Under the pieces are notes generated by a model. It was not told the origin of the DNA and made no database searches. It was given only the letters and a program-made list of their open reading frames with translations. DNA of 64,000 nt from positions 62,001 through 126,000 of the forward strand of contig JADNRY010000101.1 of the NCBI GenBank assembly GCA_015501585.1. The letters run 5' to 3'. A program made the position numbers and the translations under genes. This DNA is from Rhodocollybia butyracea (Eukaryota; Basidiomycota; Agaricomycetes; Agaricales; Omphalotaceae). Shown piece by piece: positions 10,448 through 22,025 of this stretch (positions are counted from its first letter, which is position 1; the number at the start of each line of letters is the position of its first letter).

Positions 10448-12926
10448 TCACAGGTAATATCGATCCCCTAATTTGAGATTAAGCTAAGCGCATGTTCCTG
10501 TTCCAGAGGCAGCGTACCTATTTGACCCATTCCAGGGTTCATTACCCAAATCTTAATTTTTCGGCCTTCTTCATTTCCTTCTCCTCGATCACCCTCTAGC
10601 CAACCTTCACGCATGTCATTGTCGATCGTACCGCTCACAATTCTAACATGAGGGAATGCGCGACGCAATGTTGTGATACCACCTGTCCGAGCGACCAAGA
10701 AAGTAACGAAGATAATATGATCCTGCTGTACTCCATGGTCCAGTAGGATTCGTATTGACATGAACGCTGCGGCTCCGGTTCCAATCTACAGTGGGAGATG
10801 AGGCGAATGCAAGCCTCGAATAATCCTAGGACGGTACCTGAGCATCGAGAAGGAAAACCCAAGTATCTTGTGCGGAAGACCTATGACGAACCAACAGAGG
10901 CAATTTGACATCGAGAAGTAAAGGCTCGCCATCTTGCGAGTTTGACTGTATGAGCAATGTACCTATAGGAACATCGTTGATAACTCTTAGGAAACCTATA
11001 TAATGAATCAGTTACAAACGTGTAAACTAGTGGAGCCTGGTATCGTACCTCGCTCAAGTGCACTTCCGCTGTATATTTGTTAGAATGGAGTCCAATCAAA
11101 AGTAAGGCGGCTATCCTTACGATCGCTGTATAGACACACCGCAGAGGTGCTGTAGAACACTTTATTTAGATCGCCGACTAATTTTCAGAAACATCGGAAA
11201 AGCACCTTGGTGTCGAGCTTCTTACCGTAGGACGGAACATCAAGAGGCGTCGTTACTAAGTGGGGTGAATAAGGAAGTAGCTGGAGCGCATGTTCGACGA
11301 GGATTGTTGACAATCTGTCCGTGAAGAAGATGAAGTCTTGACGGCTAGTATCCTTCGAGCGCAGTATAGTAAATATACCCTTTAGAGAGATAAAAGCACG
11401 CTGCTGAAAGTCTATAGACAGGAAATTACCTTCAGTTGTGAAGTGGAAGGCAGTATCATTAGATTGGGGTCATTTTCGAGAGGTTTATTGATTAAATCAG
11501 GCGAGTATGAAGAAGATGTAACCATCTTTGGCCGAAAAGAATTAGAACGTTCTGCAGAAACTGTCAGCCATTTGAAAGCACTCGAGACAGTGATATGTAC
11601 CTTGCAGTTGTCGACGAGTGTGTGTCGAGATGAGCTCAATGGCCACTTCGTTATTTTGCCCAGGAACAATCTAGGATGAAAAGAGTAAGAGAATGAGCAG
11701 GGGATTCGGTGACGAAAGAGCCTACGATGTCCGCAAAAGCAGAAGTAGGTCGTACAAAGTTATCATAGGACGGTTTCACATAACGCAAATATCTAAAGAA
11801 AGATCGAGCTTTGAATCAGGAGAATATGGCGACAAATACTGTTCGAGGATCCCATCTACACTCCTTCCACGTTCTTTGGTCTAGGAATTGCGCGTTAGGC
11901 CAATCCCACAGCCATGGAGATTAATGATATCAACATCACGGGCAATACGTCGCGCAAGCATAAGATCCGAATCGCATTGCACGTAGACCTGACATAGCAC
12001 ATCAATATTAGTTGCCTCTTGGTTTTCAGAACACGAACCTTCAAATCATAAAGGTTCCTAAGGGCAGGATCTTGTAGAGCCATAATTCCTTCCGCTGGAG
12101 GTCCAGGATGATTAAATTTAGTATCACTCAGACTATTGGGCCCGAACCAATAATGACAGTGGCACCGTAGGCTAAGAGATACTCTTAGCATTCGAAACAA
12201 TCCTAGGCAACGGGAGCATTTATAGATACCATATTTTGTTTCCTCTAAACGTTGATGTTCCTCAAAAGAATACACCGGGATATTTGACTGTCTGCAAGCT
12301 TTCAGATCCGCAAGGCACTGAAAAGCGTTGTTAATCTAGGCATATGTAAATCAAGGCAAGAAGCGATAATACAGAAGCGAACAGTTTCATATCAATCGCA
12401 TGAGGAGAATCAAAATCGAATTTGCTTTCGAACGCGAGTTTTATCTCTTCAGGTGAGTGGTGTTTGTAGAAACTATCCTAGTAGACGAAATCAACGGAGA
12501 ACATGGTTTTGAGCAAGAGCAATGCGAACTTGAGAGAGAATGAGGACAGTGGGGATTGAGCCTAATGCTTTGACGATTTGCCTTGCAACATGGGTCTGCA
12601 ATTTCAGGGAGCTGAGTTTGAGTTGACATTGAACCAGATTTACGTGAAGTACCTTCCCGCTCGCTGAACCGCCTAGACCCAAAAATTCTAGCCTCGTTTT
12701 ATTCTACGTACGACGTCGGTGGACGCACCAGCTACACCAATCACAAAGGCATCACTTGTGCGCTGTCCATCTGGGCCATACCTAGAGCATGTTAGCTGGC
12801 GGTACTACCCTTGGTAGAATTAATTGACCAAGGCGGGCGACCGTGACTGATTAACAAAGTGTTCTTTTGGGATTTCAAGGATACACTTGCTGGCTGAAGT
12901 TCTTGCTGCAAGAAAGATTGAGACAT
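10448..12926 (-). CDS. URK1: Uridine/cytidine kinase with C-terminal UPRT-like domain
   Basis: Pyrimidine salvage enzyme that phosphorylates uridine and cytidine to UMP and CMP. I assembled 19 exons that close in frame as 510 residues. From 5' to 3' they are 12926-12829, 12781-12729, 12672-12653, 12595-12530, 12477-12373, 12317-12230, 12171-12148, 12094-12039, 11988-11935, 11880-11840, 11792-11726, 11670-11601, 11551-11430, 11379-11206, 11149-11121, 11068-11049, 10995-10838, 10785-10518 and 10467-10448. The P-loop GGSASGKT lies at residues 51-58. Kinase motifs follow (SQDSFYKHHSPEE, EGIMALQDPALR, CDSDLMLARRI). The C-terminal third is UPRT-like (RVINDVPIGTLLIQS, GTGAAAFMSIRILLDHG) and ends DRYYL. 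Several exons are only 20-41 nt. Confidence 0.95.
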
Positions 12927-13035
12927 GACGGTGGCAGGTTGATTATTAGGCGCTCATGCCCCCACGGTTAAACAAGACAGTTACTATGTTATAAAATACC
13001 TATAGATAAGAAGGATAATGTACATTATTCTCGGA

Positions 13036-14836
13036 CTATTCTATCAAGAAATCTCCTATAGACGCTTTCATCTCGTCTCGTCCAACTTTACGCGCTATCC
13101 ATACGTCCGTACCCGCTTCCTTCACCTCCTCTTGCACAGTCTGATCGATGGACCTAGTGTCATTTGAAGGCTCCTGCAAGTGTGCCGATGCCCACAGAGG
13201 AAGAACCAGAGACGCACTTGCAGAGCTCGGGATAGACTTCGAGCTTCGACTCGTTAGAGTCGTGTGACATGAATAGCACAAATGAGGTGTTAAAGATTTC
13301 AACAGTGGAGATGGAACTGCAGATGGAGAGTTGGTGGTCGCCCGTATTGATATACTCGATTTCCATTCTTGGACGCCGGGTTGCAGTGGTCTGTAAAGGA
13401 CGATCAGTTATGCGACGAAAATGTATGACAAGAGCTCAACTCACCTTTCGCAGAGGATACATAGTCCTCCCGCGCCGACTTTGGGAGTTAGTTTGGCACA
13501 AGTACGTGCAATCGTTGAGACCGTGGAGGGATAATCACGTTCAAGACCAACAATGAAATCTGAAGGCTAAGTCAGAACCCTCAATCGTAGCAGTCATAAT
13601 AGCTCACTCTTGGTCAAGGCTCCGATACCCTGCTGATGCTTCTCTCTCCCCAAGACCTGTAAACCATTCCACCAGGCCCAGATCGAGCATTCCTTCATGG
13701 TAATCTCTTGTAGAGGCCTGACCAAGCGAATAGGGCTTGTCCCGCTAGGATTCCACTCCTCCTGTGACTCCTCACGGACGGAATATCCGCCGCCTTGAGA
13801 GATAGACGAAATCAAACCGATGGACAATGAAGTTAGGCTTGTGCCCAGAAGTAGATGGGATGATTGGTTATGATGTGCGGTATGAAGGAGTAGGAGTCTA
13901 GTTAGCGTGCGTATCCCGCTGTCTACTGCGGTACGTGTTGGGAGAGCAGATATATATGAGTGAAGCTTGGCAGTGGGATCTGATATGGAGTCGCCGCAAA
14001 CGGTCGAGAAGAACAGATCTATCATCGATTGAGAGAGTGATCGCAGATGGAGGAAACGAAACACACCTTCGCTATTCCCATTTGCGATTACATCCAGTGC
14101 AGCCTTCCCACCAGCTTTATCCCACCATTTGGGATCAAAAGCATCTTCCAGTCTCACAGGAATAAACTCGAATGCTTCATATTTTTCCTCTATCAGCCGC
14201 CTAACGTCATCCGTCCTATCTACCATCTGCGAAAACGAGTTCAACGAAAAAGAATCTGCACAGATAGAGCCAACTCACTTCTGGAAACCCAGCGGAAATT
14301 TCCACGTAGCATACCGATGCTTTCTTCCACACAGGCTCATTTCGGGGATGATCTTTGCCGCCTCTTGCTTTCGCTTCCTGTGACTTTATTTCCAGCTTAT
14401 TCGAAAAATATATCCTCGAAATGAGATCCAAGAGTACAGTAGATCCCAAGCCACCTGAAAACCCAATAAACAAGTTTCCTGAAGCCTTGAGAGATTTTTT
14501 CCTCGATGACTCGGGTTTAGAATTGATAAAAGGTTCGAAGGATCGTTTGACTTTGGAGTTTAGCAAGGCCGGGAAACACTCTCTGTTGTATATTTCAATC
14601 AACAAGAACGAGCTTGAAGCATGAAACCGTACTTGCAATAGACAGCATGGCGGACTACAATTTTCCCATTATTGACTTTGCATTTGATGCATCGGATATC
14701 GCGATCGTATTTTGGCCGGCCTGGTTTGGGGTAAATAAACTATTGTAGAGCTTCGGTTGAAGTTGAAGGGCATACGGCTCATTAAAGCTTCATCGGACTC
14801 GGCTGGATTTCCACAGGACGAGTCAGTCGATGCCAT
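13036..14836 (-). CDS. NCS2: Cytoplasmic tRNA 2-thiolation protein 2
   Basis: Orthologue of yeast Ncs2 / human CTU2. It acts with Ncs6/CTU1 to thiolate wobble uridine (s2U34) of Lys, Glu and Gln tRNAs, using sulphur carried by Urm1. Six exons (14836-14776, 14720-14633, 14582-14279, 14226-13608, 13559-13445, 13390-13036) encode 513 residues. An N-terminal zinc-type CIKC motif is followed by the PP-loop SGGLGSTVLLDL near residues 90-105. The C-terminal cysteine pairs (CILCERPLQPGVQEW, CYSCHTTL) are family hallmarks. The start is the first ATG, and the second exon uses the CAG acceptor at 14721, which keeps the frame. It is a head-to-tail neighbour of the uridine kinase, with 109 bp between this gene's stop and the start of URK1. 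Confidence 0.93.
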
Positions 14837-14902
14837 GATGGGAGAAGGGAAAAAATGTTGGCCTTGGCGCTTAAATGTCGCAACTGTTCATTCTCGGCCA
14901 CC

Positions 14903-15669
14903 ATGGCTGATTTAACGTTCTCTAGCTTTTTCTACGGTACATTAATGCACCCCAAGATTCTCAAGCGTGTGATCGATAACGACGCGTCACATCTACAGAT
15001 CGCGCCCGCCGTTCTCCTCGTAAGACTTACCCCTCGTTTTCTCCAGGTAAACACAGCCGATTCATCTGATAGGAACACACAAGACACAAAGTCAGGGTAT
15101 GCTTAGATAGATGTCCTCAAAATCAGACTGAGAGGTTCTTCAGTACGCTGATTATCCGGGTCTCGTACCTTGGCCCAAAGCCCAGAGCCTTTTCGACCGA
15201 GAATTAACCCAGGACGAGCGCTGCGTGCGGGGAACTTTGGTCACTGGCTTAACCAAGAAGGATATGGTCCGCCTAGACAACTTCGAGGGAGATGTAAGCT
15301 TTATCTGCTCGATCGGATACTTATATTTCAACTATTGCGAAGGAATACAGCAGGCGGAACATTTCCGTTCATCCTCTACAGCCTCTTATTGATATCATTG
15401 GTTATAACATTGCTTCAGATGATAGCTCTCTAGTTCCCGCAAGTCCACCACCACTTCCTCCACTTACAGAACTCCTACCAGCAGTTGCGGCCCAAACCTA
15501 TATCTACAATGATGTGAACGACTTGGAAGCAGAGCTTTGGTCGTTTGATGACTTTATTAAAAATAACGCTTGGAAATGGTATTCGAAGGACAATCCTGAT
15601 ATCGCAGAGGTTGATCGACGGGCGGCGCTGGGGACGACAAGCATAGTGGTAGAAGAAGTCGTAGCTTAA
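14903..15669 (+). CDS. Gamma-glutamylcyclotransferase-like (AIG2-like) protein
   Basis: Small enzyme of the AIG2/GGCT-like fold (PF06094), which generally forms 5-oxoproline from gamma-glutamyl substrates; the substrate here is unknown. Four exons (14903-15019, 15073-15096, 15144-15293, 15343-15669) give 205 residues. The nucleotide-like signature FFYGTLMHPKIL is at residues 9-20, followed by EHTRHKVR (a 24-nt exon), YADYPGLVP, RGTLVTGL and the acidic RLDNFEGDEY, which should carry the catalytic Glu. The C-terminal ~80 residues include a proline-rich stretch and YIYNDVNDLE. It is divergent from NCS2 with a spacer of only 66 bp, so the two probably share a promoter. Confidence 0.88.
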
Positions 15670-15901
15670 GGATGCGGAAGAGATTAGGGTATTTCAGTCG
15701 CGATACGGGATGTATGAAATACAGCAACGAGAATACAGCAATTTGCATCCAGTCCAAATGCTCTCGAGTTTCTTTCTCCAGTCCACCTTTCCTCAAAAAG
15801 ACCATGTCAAATCGCATCGTCCTCGAGACGATCAGTCTTGGAGAGCTAGCATCTCCCAGCAGCCATCGACTATGGCTGAAGTAATATGTACCGCAAAGAC
15901 T

Positions 15902-17425
15902 TTACACTTCCAACTCAAATCTAGACCACACCCAAGCACTGTATGTCCGAACTTCATTTCTAGCCAGTAGCCCATCGACCAACTCGCTAGGAAGCCCCAG
16001 AAGAGAGGTACGCGACCAGGACGCCAGTGGAGGCAAGATAGAGGCAAGACGAACTCGTGGCGGTTCACTGTCGTCTCCAGGTGCAAGCACGCATCCTTCA
16101 GCTTCTAAAGAGTCCATTAGGCTATCCAAAGCCCGATCGACACAAGCATCGACCAAATCCCCAAACTGGGGAGACGCAAAAAGAGCTCGTGTCTCCAATA
16201 AGAGGTCATCGAAAGCAGAGGGCGTTTTAGAAGAAGAATATGAACCTGGGTCATCCCGGCCTCCAAGGACTAGCACATTACGGACCATTTCTTCCGTATT
16301 TGGCAGAAGAGCCGTTTCGAATGAGCTTTCGAGGGTTACTCGATGCATGATGTCTTTCAGCAGCCTATGGACATCGCTCCGTGTGAAGCGTGTTTTGAGA
16401 GAAACACCCTCGAGAGCATCTTCAACAGCAGGTTGAACACGCGTCGAAAGGTCCTTCCAACCAATGTGTAGTAGATAGTAGGAAAGAGTGAGATAGTCTG
16501 CACTCAGAGATTCGAATGTCATATCTGACGACGAGGCATGCTCGAAAGAACGATCATCGTCATCTTCGCAAGCAAAAAGAAGGTCGTGTGCAGCTGGAAA
16601 GAGTGTTTTGAACAAGGGCTGCTGTGGAAGACCAAGTTGAGCTTTGACCGCCATGAGAAGCATGTTAGGCATGGTCATTTCGCCGTGTAATGCAACATCT
16701 TGGTCCTCTTCGGAAGACATTTGTCGTATGGCATGTATGTATTTCACACGCGCAAGTATTGTGAGTTGGGTGAGAGTGAGGAGGGAGAGCAGGGAAGTCG
16801 AGTACATTGTTGTCAATGTCCGTGTAAATGTGAGCAATTTCACGGAGTTCCATAGTTGGGCTTTGGTGCGTGAGGTGGGCCCAGATGAAGTTGACGGTAA
16901 TGAAGCCACGGAAGCAGAGCTGGAACCTGGCTCTGATTCTGAGGTAGAAATATTTGTGATGAAAGAACTGGACATTACGCTGCTGGCTTCTTCGCTGCTC
17001 GAGGAATCTACTGGTGATTGAGCTTGTGATGCCGTAGCGTCGACCCATCCTTGTAGACCAGAAGTACTAAGTCCACTCGACTCCGATGCGGCGCTGGTTA
17101 TTGACGCCGCCAAAGAATCGGAGCCTCCGGCCACTGAGGTTTTATTGGACATCGTTTGCAGCTCTCCGATAACTGCTTCAACGTCCATTTCTTCCAATAT
17201 CTGCTCTCCAAGATTGGAAAGCAGAGCCATGACCGTATAACCTACGTCTTCCTGTGTCTGCTCGTATCGCCGGTGGAGAATCTCTCTCGCTAGCCTTTCT
17301 TGCTCCATTTTCTCCTTCACCTCCTCTAGACGCTCTTTAACGTATCCTCGAACCAAGTATAAACCCCCTGTAATACCAGCAGCCTTTCGGAGTCCATTTC
17401 GGTGGCGCTCTAAGTAGGAGATCAT
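15902..17425 (-). CDS. PEX3: Peroxisomal biogenesis factor 3
   Basis: Integral peroxisomal (and ER-derived) membrane protein that docks Pex19 and so allows insertion of other peroxisomal membrane proteins. It is a single uninterrupted frame of 507 residues. The N-terminus RHRNGLRKAAGITGGLYLVR has the basic patch plus membrane segment typical of Pex3. Next come a coiled coil (VKERLEEVKEKMEQERLARE) and the conserved block LWNSVKLLTFTRTLTTMYS before a second hydrophobic stretch. A Ser-rich insert of about 60 residues separates the two conserved parts. This is the only multi-hundred-codon intron-free gene in the housekeeping block. It is convergent with the upstream cyclotransferase-like gene. 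Confidence 0.92.
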   Translation of the reverse strand: MISYLERHRNGLRKAAGITGGLYLVRGYVKERLEEVKEKMEQERLAREILHRRYEQTQEDVGYTVMALLSNLGEQILEEMDVEAVIGELQTMSNKTSVAGGSDSLAASITSAASESSGLSTSGLQGWVDATASQAQSPVDSSSSEEASSVMSSSFITNISTSESEPGSSSASVASLPSTSSGPTSRTKAQLWNSVKLLTFTRTLTTMYSTSLLSLLTLTQLTILARVKYIHAIRQMSSEEDQDVALHGEMTMPNMLLMAVKAQLGLPQQPLFKTLFPAAHDLLFACEDDDDRSFEHASSSDMTFESLSADYLTLSYYLLHIGWKDLSTRVQPAVEDALEGVSLKTRFTRSDVHRLLKDIMHRVTLESSFETALLPNTEEMVRNVLVLGGRDDPGSYSSSKTPSAFDDLLLETRALFASPQFGDLVDACVDRALDSLMDSLEAEGCVLAPGDDSEPPRVRLASILPPLASWSRTSLLGLPSELVDGLLARNEVRTYSAWVWSRFELEV

Positions 17426-17567
17426 GGAAGAATTTAAAGTTCAGTTTCCGGCTTTCTGCGTTTTTACCCGGCGCTTGATGGAAAAAGATGGATTATTGAC
17501 TAGATTTAAGCTAGGATTAAGCGTACTGATAGTATACAGAATGATACGATAAAATTTAATGATGCAG

Positions 17568-19109
17568 CTACGTGCATGGAACACTCTGGATCTTTCCATA
17601 CCCGTCGTCCCCAAATTTCACTTTGGAGCTCAAGAGATTCCCGTCTACGTCGATGGCTTCTCCGTCATAATCTATATCTTCCTCTTCAGTTTCTGAAAGC
17701 TGATCTGACTGTCCACCGATAACGAGAGCAGTCAGCTTCCGCCCATAGACCTAAATAAAAGTCAAAGGAAGTCAGCCTAAGAATATGAATATACACATAC
17801 ACAACCCGTGTCGATCCCCATAGTCCAGCGTCTAATATCAAGGCCCCTACTCGCAGAATGTCCGTATATAACGGTCGACGGATGACAAGGAAAAGCGTCT
17901 GGTTTCTCCGGTTCAAAGCCGTCACAGCGTTGCATGTCGTTGTTGTAGAGCTCGGCCCAAGGTGTACCATCCTTGCCTCTTTTGAAGCAGTCAGAGAGCA
18001 TTCGCCTTTGAGGGTTTACGGATTTACCTCGTAACAGTGTTATCCTTCAAAATTCCCCTCATATTGAGGGTATTCCAAGGCTTCAAATTTTGCGGGACAT
18101 CTTTGAGGATCGCCACCTCCTGCAGTCGTCGAAGAGCAGAAGTCTCCTCTTGCTGTGATTCTGTTTCAAGTTTGGGGAGCGTCGGAACATGTGCCAGTGG
18201 CTGCCGCTTGTGTCCAGGCTTGTAGTTTGGGTCCGAAGCTAAAACTCCAGCGTGCACGACGAATGTATGGGCATGAGGGATATGGATCTTTAGAGGTCGC
18301 TGAATCAGATACGCATATTCAAAGCTGGTCATTTGTTCCGCAATCTGATAATGATCCCCGAATAGCTGCCATCCGTCGGGGATTCTCTTCCACCATTTGC
18401 TGTACTTCTTATCGTTCTTGAATTGTTCTTCTAGCCACTTATCCACGTTCGTGCCGTCTTTCCGGGCCTTATCCCATCTCGTATGAGCATCGTAAAGCCA
18501 CCGGGTACCACCAGGAAGAGAATGAATGTACTCGAGCCAACTTCGCCATTCGATGACTTTTTGATCCTGGTTTCCTCGGACGGCGGTAATATTATGAGAT
18601 GCCATGAACTGGAGGACTCGCATGGATCCACTGTGCGGACCTTTGGAGACGATGTCTCCTACGCTGACAAGGACATCGTAGGAAGGATTATAGTTGACTT
18701 TGCCGAGAAGATTTCTAGAGATAGAAAATTAGAATACCTAGATGATAAATAGATGGACAACTTACTGGAATTCGAGGAATTTCCCGTGAATGTCGCCGAC
18801 AATGAGAACTCGTCTGTTGACGTCGTCTATAGAATAGTCTCATTGAAACTATTTTCATCATACACGCTAGTACTCACCAGTAGGAAATTGTTCAGGAGTC
18901 AAAGTCTCTAAATCGACATAGCAACTAAAGTCCGGAATGTCTGCTATGCGGGACCATTGAATGACAACTTGAATGTTGTGGTGTCACATACCAGGCCCAA
19001 ACAACCTTGACTGAGATTTTTGAACATCAGCGAGGAGCAAGTAAAGAATGAAACCACTGAGAGCAAAATAGATCAGCATTCGAGGCAACGCGGAAGAAGG
19101 CGACTGCAT
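17568..19109 (-). CDS. PPN2: PPN2-like membrane-anchored metallophosphatase (endopolyphosphatase)
   Basis: Calcineurin-like metallophosphoesterase resembling yeast Ppn2, a vacuolar zinc-dependent endopolyphosphatase. Six exons (19109-18992, 18943-18878, 18826-18766, 18714-18028, 17978-17801, 17750-17568) give 430 residues. An N-terminal membrane anchor (residues ~10-28) is followed by the metal-binding motifs GDIHG (residues 72-76), GDIVSKGPHSGS and GNQD, then HAGVLASDP and YGHSASRGLD. These make up the complete PPP-type metal site. The long insert between the GNQ and HAG motifs, with a WWKRIPDG segment, is typical of the Ppn2 group. Vacuolar location is inferred from the family. Confidence 0.88.
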
Positions 19110-19388
19110 GGCCAACGAGGCTAAAAGCTAGAGCGAAACAAGGTTTAGGAGGTCGGTTTGCGGCCTTGAAGCCCTGAGGCTCGGCGTTTGGATGACCAAA
19201 TAAGTCATTGTTGCATCATTGATCGCGTCCCCGCCACGCCCGCCCGCCGATGAAATAGAAAAAAAGACATTTAGCTACTTACAACAAATACCTACCAGCT
19301 ACGTCGTAAGATTACACTCGAGTACTCAATTATACACTATATATTGTCCAAGTTTCTTCTGGATGCTCGAGAGATATACTCAAATCCA

Positions 19389-21706
19389 TTAACAAATAAA
19401 CATCAGGTTTGTGTCCTAAACACCAAGATCAACAAATATTATATACCAGTCAAACGCAGAATACATACCATTGGATGAGAAGCAGATAACTAGTTGAAAC
19501 CAATTATTAGAAAAGGCGAATAAAGTCGTTCGTAAACTTACCTGAGGTTTCTGCGAGTACTTTGCTTGAAGGATTTGACGTATACTGACTAGTAGCATCT
19601 GATAGCTTTGTTGGGGATTTTGAGCTAAACAAACAGTTAAGAAGGGGAGATAAGAATATAAACGAAACGATCTCATACTTAGAGCACTGATGAAAGCCTG
19701 TAAAAAGATCGCTCAATAACTCATATCCGCCAAAAGAAAAATCGACACGACTTACAAAGCTCATAGCTCCCGTGGCCGTTCCAGCTTCTACAGCATCCGC
19801 CGAAGTTTGAGAATCCTTCAAACAACTATGAGTATCGAAGAAGAAAGCTCTGGCAATTGCGCACCTTGCATCCACTCCAAGAAATCTTTCAAGAAAATTA
19901 AGGTCAGTCCACGTCATGACAAAACGATCAAGAACACACGCACAGCGTCAGCAGCACTAGTCTTTGTACGCTTCGCAAAGTCTTCTGCCTTTTTCGTATT
20001 TCCTGATGCAACCTTCACGATACCCATTGCCGATTTGAACACCCCTCCCATATCGCCCCGTGCATACGAAGAGACAGCAGACATGAGACCCTGCCCGGCT
20101 TCAGCATACATATTAGGTTCTTTGATCTTTCCTTCAGTTGAATACATATACGGAAGGTCTATAAGAGCGTTGAGAATGGCAATTACAGTGTCGAGCTCGG
20201 AATACGTACCAAGGGCAGATCCTGAATGGCACGACTGTAGTTCATACATAAGAATCTAAAGTAACAAAGAAAAGACGGTCAACCCACGTCAAAAATGGCA
20301 GTCAAACGACATCCAGCTGGCAAGGGCTTGATAAGGATATCGTGCATTAACTACATGGACCGTTGAGACGAGCTTGGCTGACATGACTGGTCACCTACAT
20401 CATCAACAATAAAACCGTTTCGTTCATGGTCAGCCTGTGTCGTCGTCGATGAGATGCAGATCATGTACGTAGGTTAGGCTTACGGGATAAATCACTATGA
20501 TAGATGAATTTGGACAAATGAAATCAACAAAGGTTAAAGCCTGAAGGACGACGTTGGGCGCTGACCTTCATCATAACCATCGTCTTCGTCGCCATCTAAA
20601 TCTTTAGTTTGTCCGCCATGTCCAGAGTCTGAGGTGACAGTGAACTACGGCTATGTTGGATTTTATCACAGGACATACAATGGAAAAAGAGAGAATCATT
20701 TGGATGAGCATTATTGACGAGCCATTGCATCGCTTGAAGCTTGAGATCATTGAGCCATTGAAAGGGAGGCGGGGTAATAGTCACTCACGATGTTATCCCG
20801 AGTGGGTAATTGCCGTGGGTTCTGGGCATCGTCAGTCAACATCACTACGTCCTCCTGCTTATACCCAAAATGTTGACACAGGAACTTCTGCATATTTTTC
20901 GCATCGTTGATGCACCCTCGGAGCTCGCTACTGGTATTAAAGTAGTTGATACCAATCTAGAGAAGGATCAATAACTGTGGTAGCCCCAAAAAGTATGCAC
21001 AAACACAAAGAGCCTTTTTCTTCCCATTACATTGCGAATATTGAAAATAAGGTTGCTGCGGTTGACCAGGTTCACCGATTTGGGGTCCATAGTGCTGTTG
21101 CTGTTGAGGAGGCATAGGAGGCGGCCCAGACGGAGGAGCAAATTGCTGGCTGTGCTGTTGATGATATTGCTGTCCGGGATAGGAGTTACGCTGTGGCACG
21201 GGAGGTGGACCATACCTAGATTGAAGAGTCAGAGGATTGATTGTGGAAAGTGCTAGTTTGTGTACCCAGGCTGCGGTGGACCAGGAGGAGGAGCATAAGC
21301 TCCCGGTGGAGGGCCATAAGCTCCAGGAGGAGGACCCGGAGGAGGACCATACCCTCTGAATGAAGCGATTAGAGCCTGAGAATGACTGCGGAGAGTAGTA
21401 GTTTGTTTACCCTAGTGGTGGCGGACCAGGTGGAGGAGCATATCTGCTGAACAAGTCAAAACGCGTAGAAAAACGAAAGGTAACGGGTGTACGCACCCAT
21501 GCGGAGGTGGTCCAGGAGGCGGATTGTATCCAGGAGAATAACCACGATCCCTTTGTTAAAGTGAGTGATCGTCGATAAGAAGATAAGAAGGATTACGGGG
21601 TGGGAAACCTGGAACGAAGTATAATTAGTTGAAGATTCAACGGAGTCTTTAACGGAAGCTGTACTTGCCCTGGTACACTTTGCTGATTATGATGGTGGGA
21701 GTACAT
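19389..21706 (-). CDS. MCA1: Type I metacaspase
   Basis: Calcium-dependent cysteine peptidase with Lys/Arg specificity, linked in fungi to proteostasis and cell death. Twenty exons close in frame as 437 residues. The first ~140 residues are a Pro/Gly/Tyr/Gln-rich prodomain, as in yeast Mca1. The catalytic dyad is His227 in SGHGG and Cys283 in DSCHSG. The C-terminus reads LSASHPMDTNLMFIC. Notable structure: intron 1 uses a GC donor (GCAAGT), exon 2 (21608-21597) is 12 nt and exon 10 (20494-20484) is 11 nt. Other exons include 21215-21005, 20956-20789, 20739-20679, 20628-20566, 20234-20210 (Cys exon) and 20158-19944. The prodomain splicing is less certain than the peptidase core. Confidence 0.92.
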
Positions 21707-21767
21707 GATGAAAGAGGGATAGACGCCGAAGATTATTTGTTCCGGATCCGGCGTCAGCATCTCGACT

Positions 21768-22025
21768 TCAAGTGCGGTCAAGTTTTCCACCGGTCACCGA
21801 AGTAGGGTGGAAAACTCTGTGGCTATTTGTGTTCCGTGCATACAAATAATCTTTCTGTTCGAACGCCTTCTCCCGTATTTTGCAGAGAGATGCACCTTTG
21901 GTGATTGAATTCTGAAAACTTCTTCTCACGAGCGCTAAATTCAAAAATGTCGAGCTCGTTGCTTGGTCTCTCTTCAGGCCTCCCGCATGGCTCAACCTTC
22001 TGATGGCAAAGCCGAGGAACGACAT
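21768..22025 (-). CDS. Small possible mitochondrial protein, unrecognised
   Basis: An ATG-started frame of 85 residues. The N-terminus is basic and lacks acidic residues for about 20 positions, so it could be a mitochondrial presequence. A later segment, REKAFEQKDYLYAR, faintly resembles the FxKREKAxEDxYxR core of F1-ATPase inhibitor IF1, but the match is too weak to name it. It lies just upstream of the metacaspase on the same strand. It could be spurious. Confidence 0.22.
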   Translation of the reverse strand: MSFLGFAIRRLSHAGGLKRDQATSSTFLNLALVRRSFQNSITKGASLCKIREKAFEQKDYLYARNTNSHRVFHPTSVTGGKLDRT

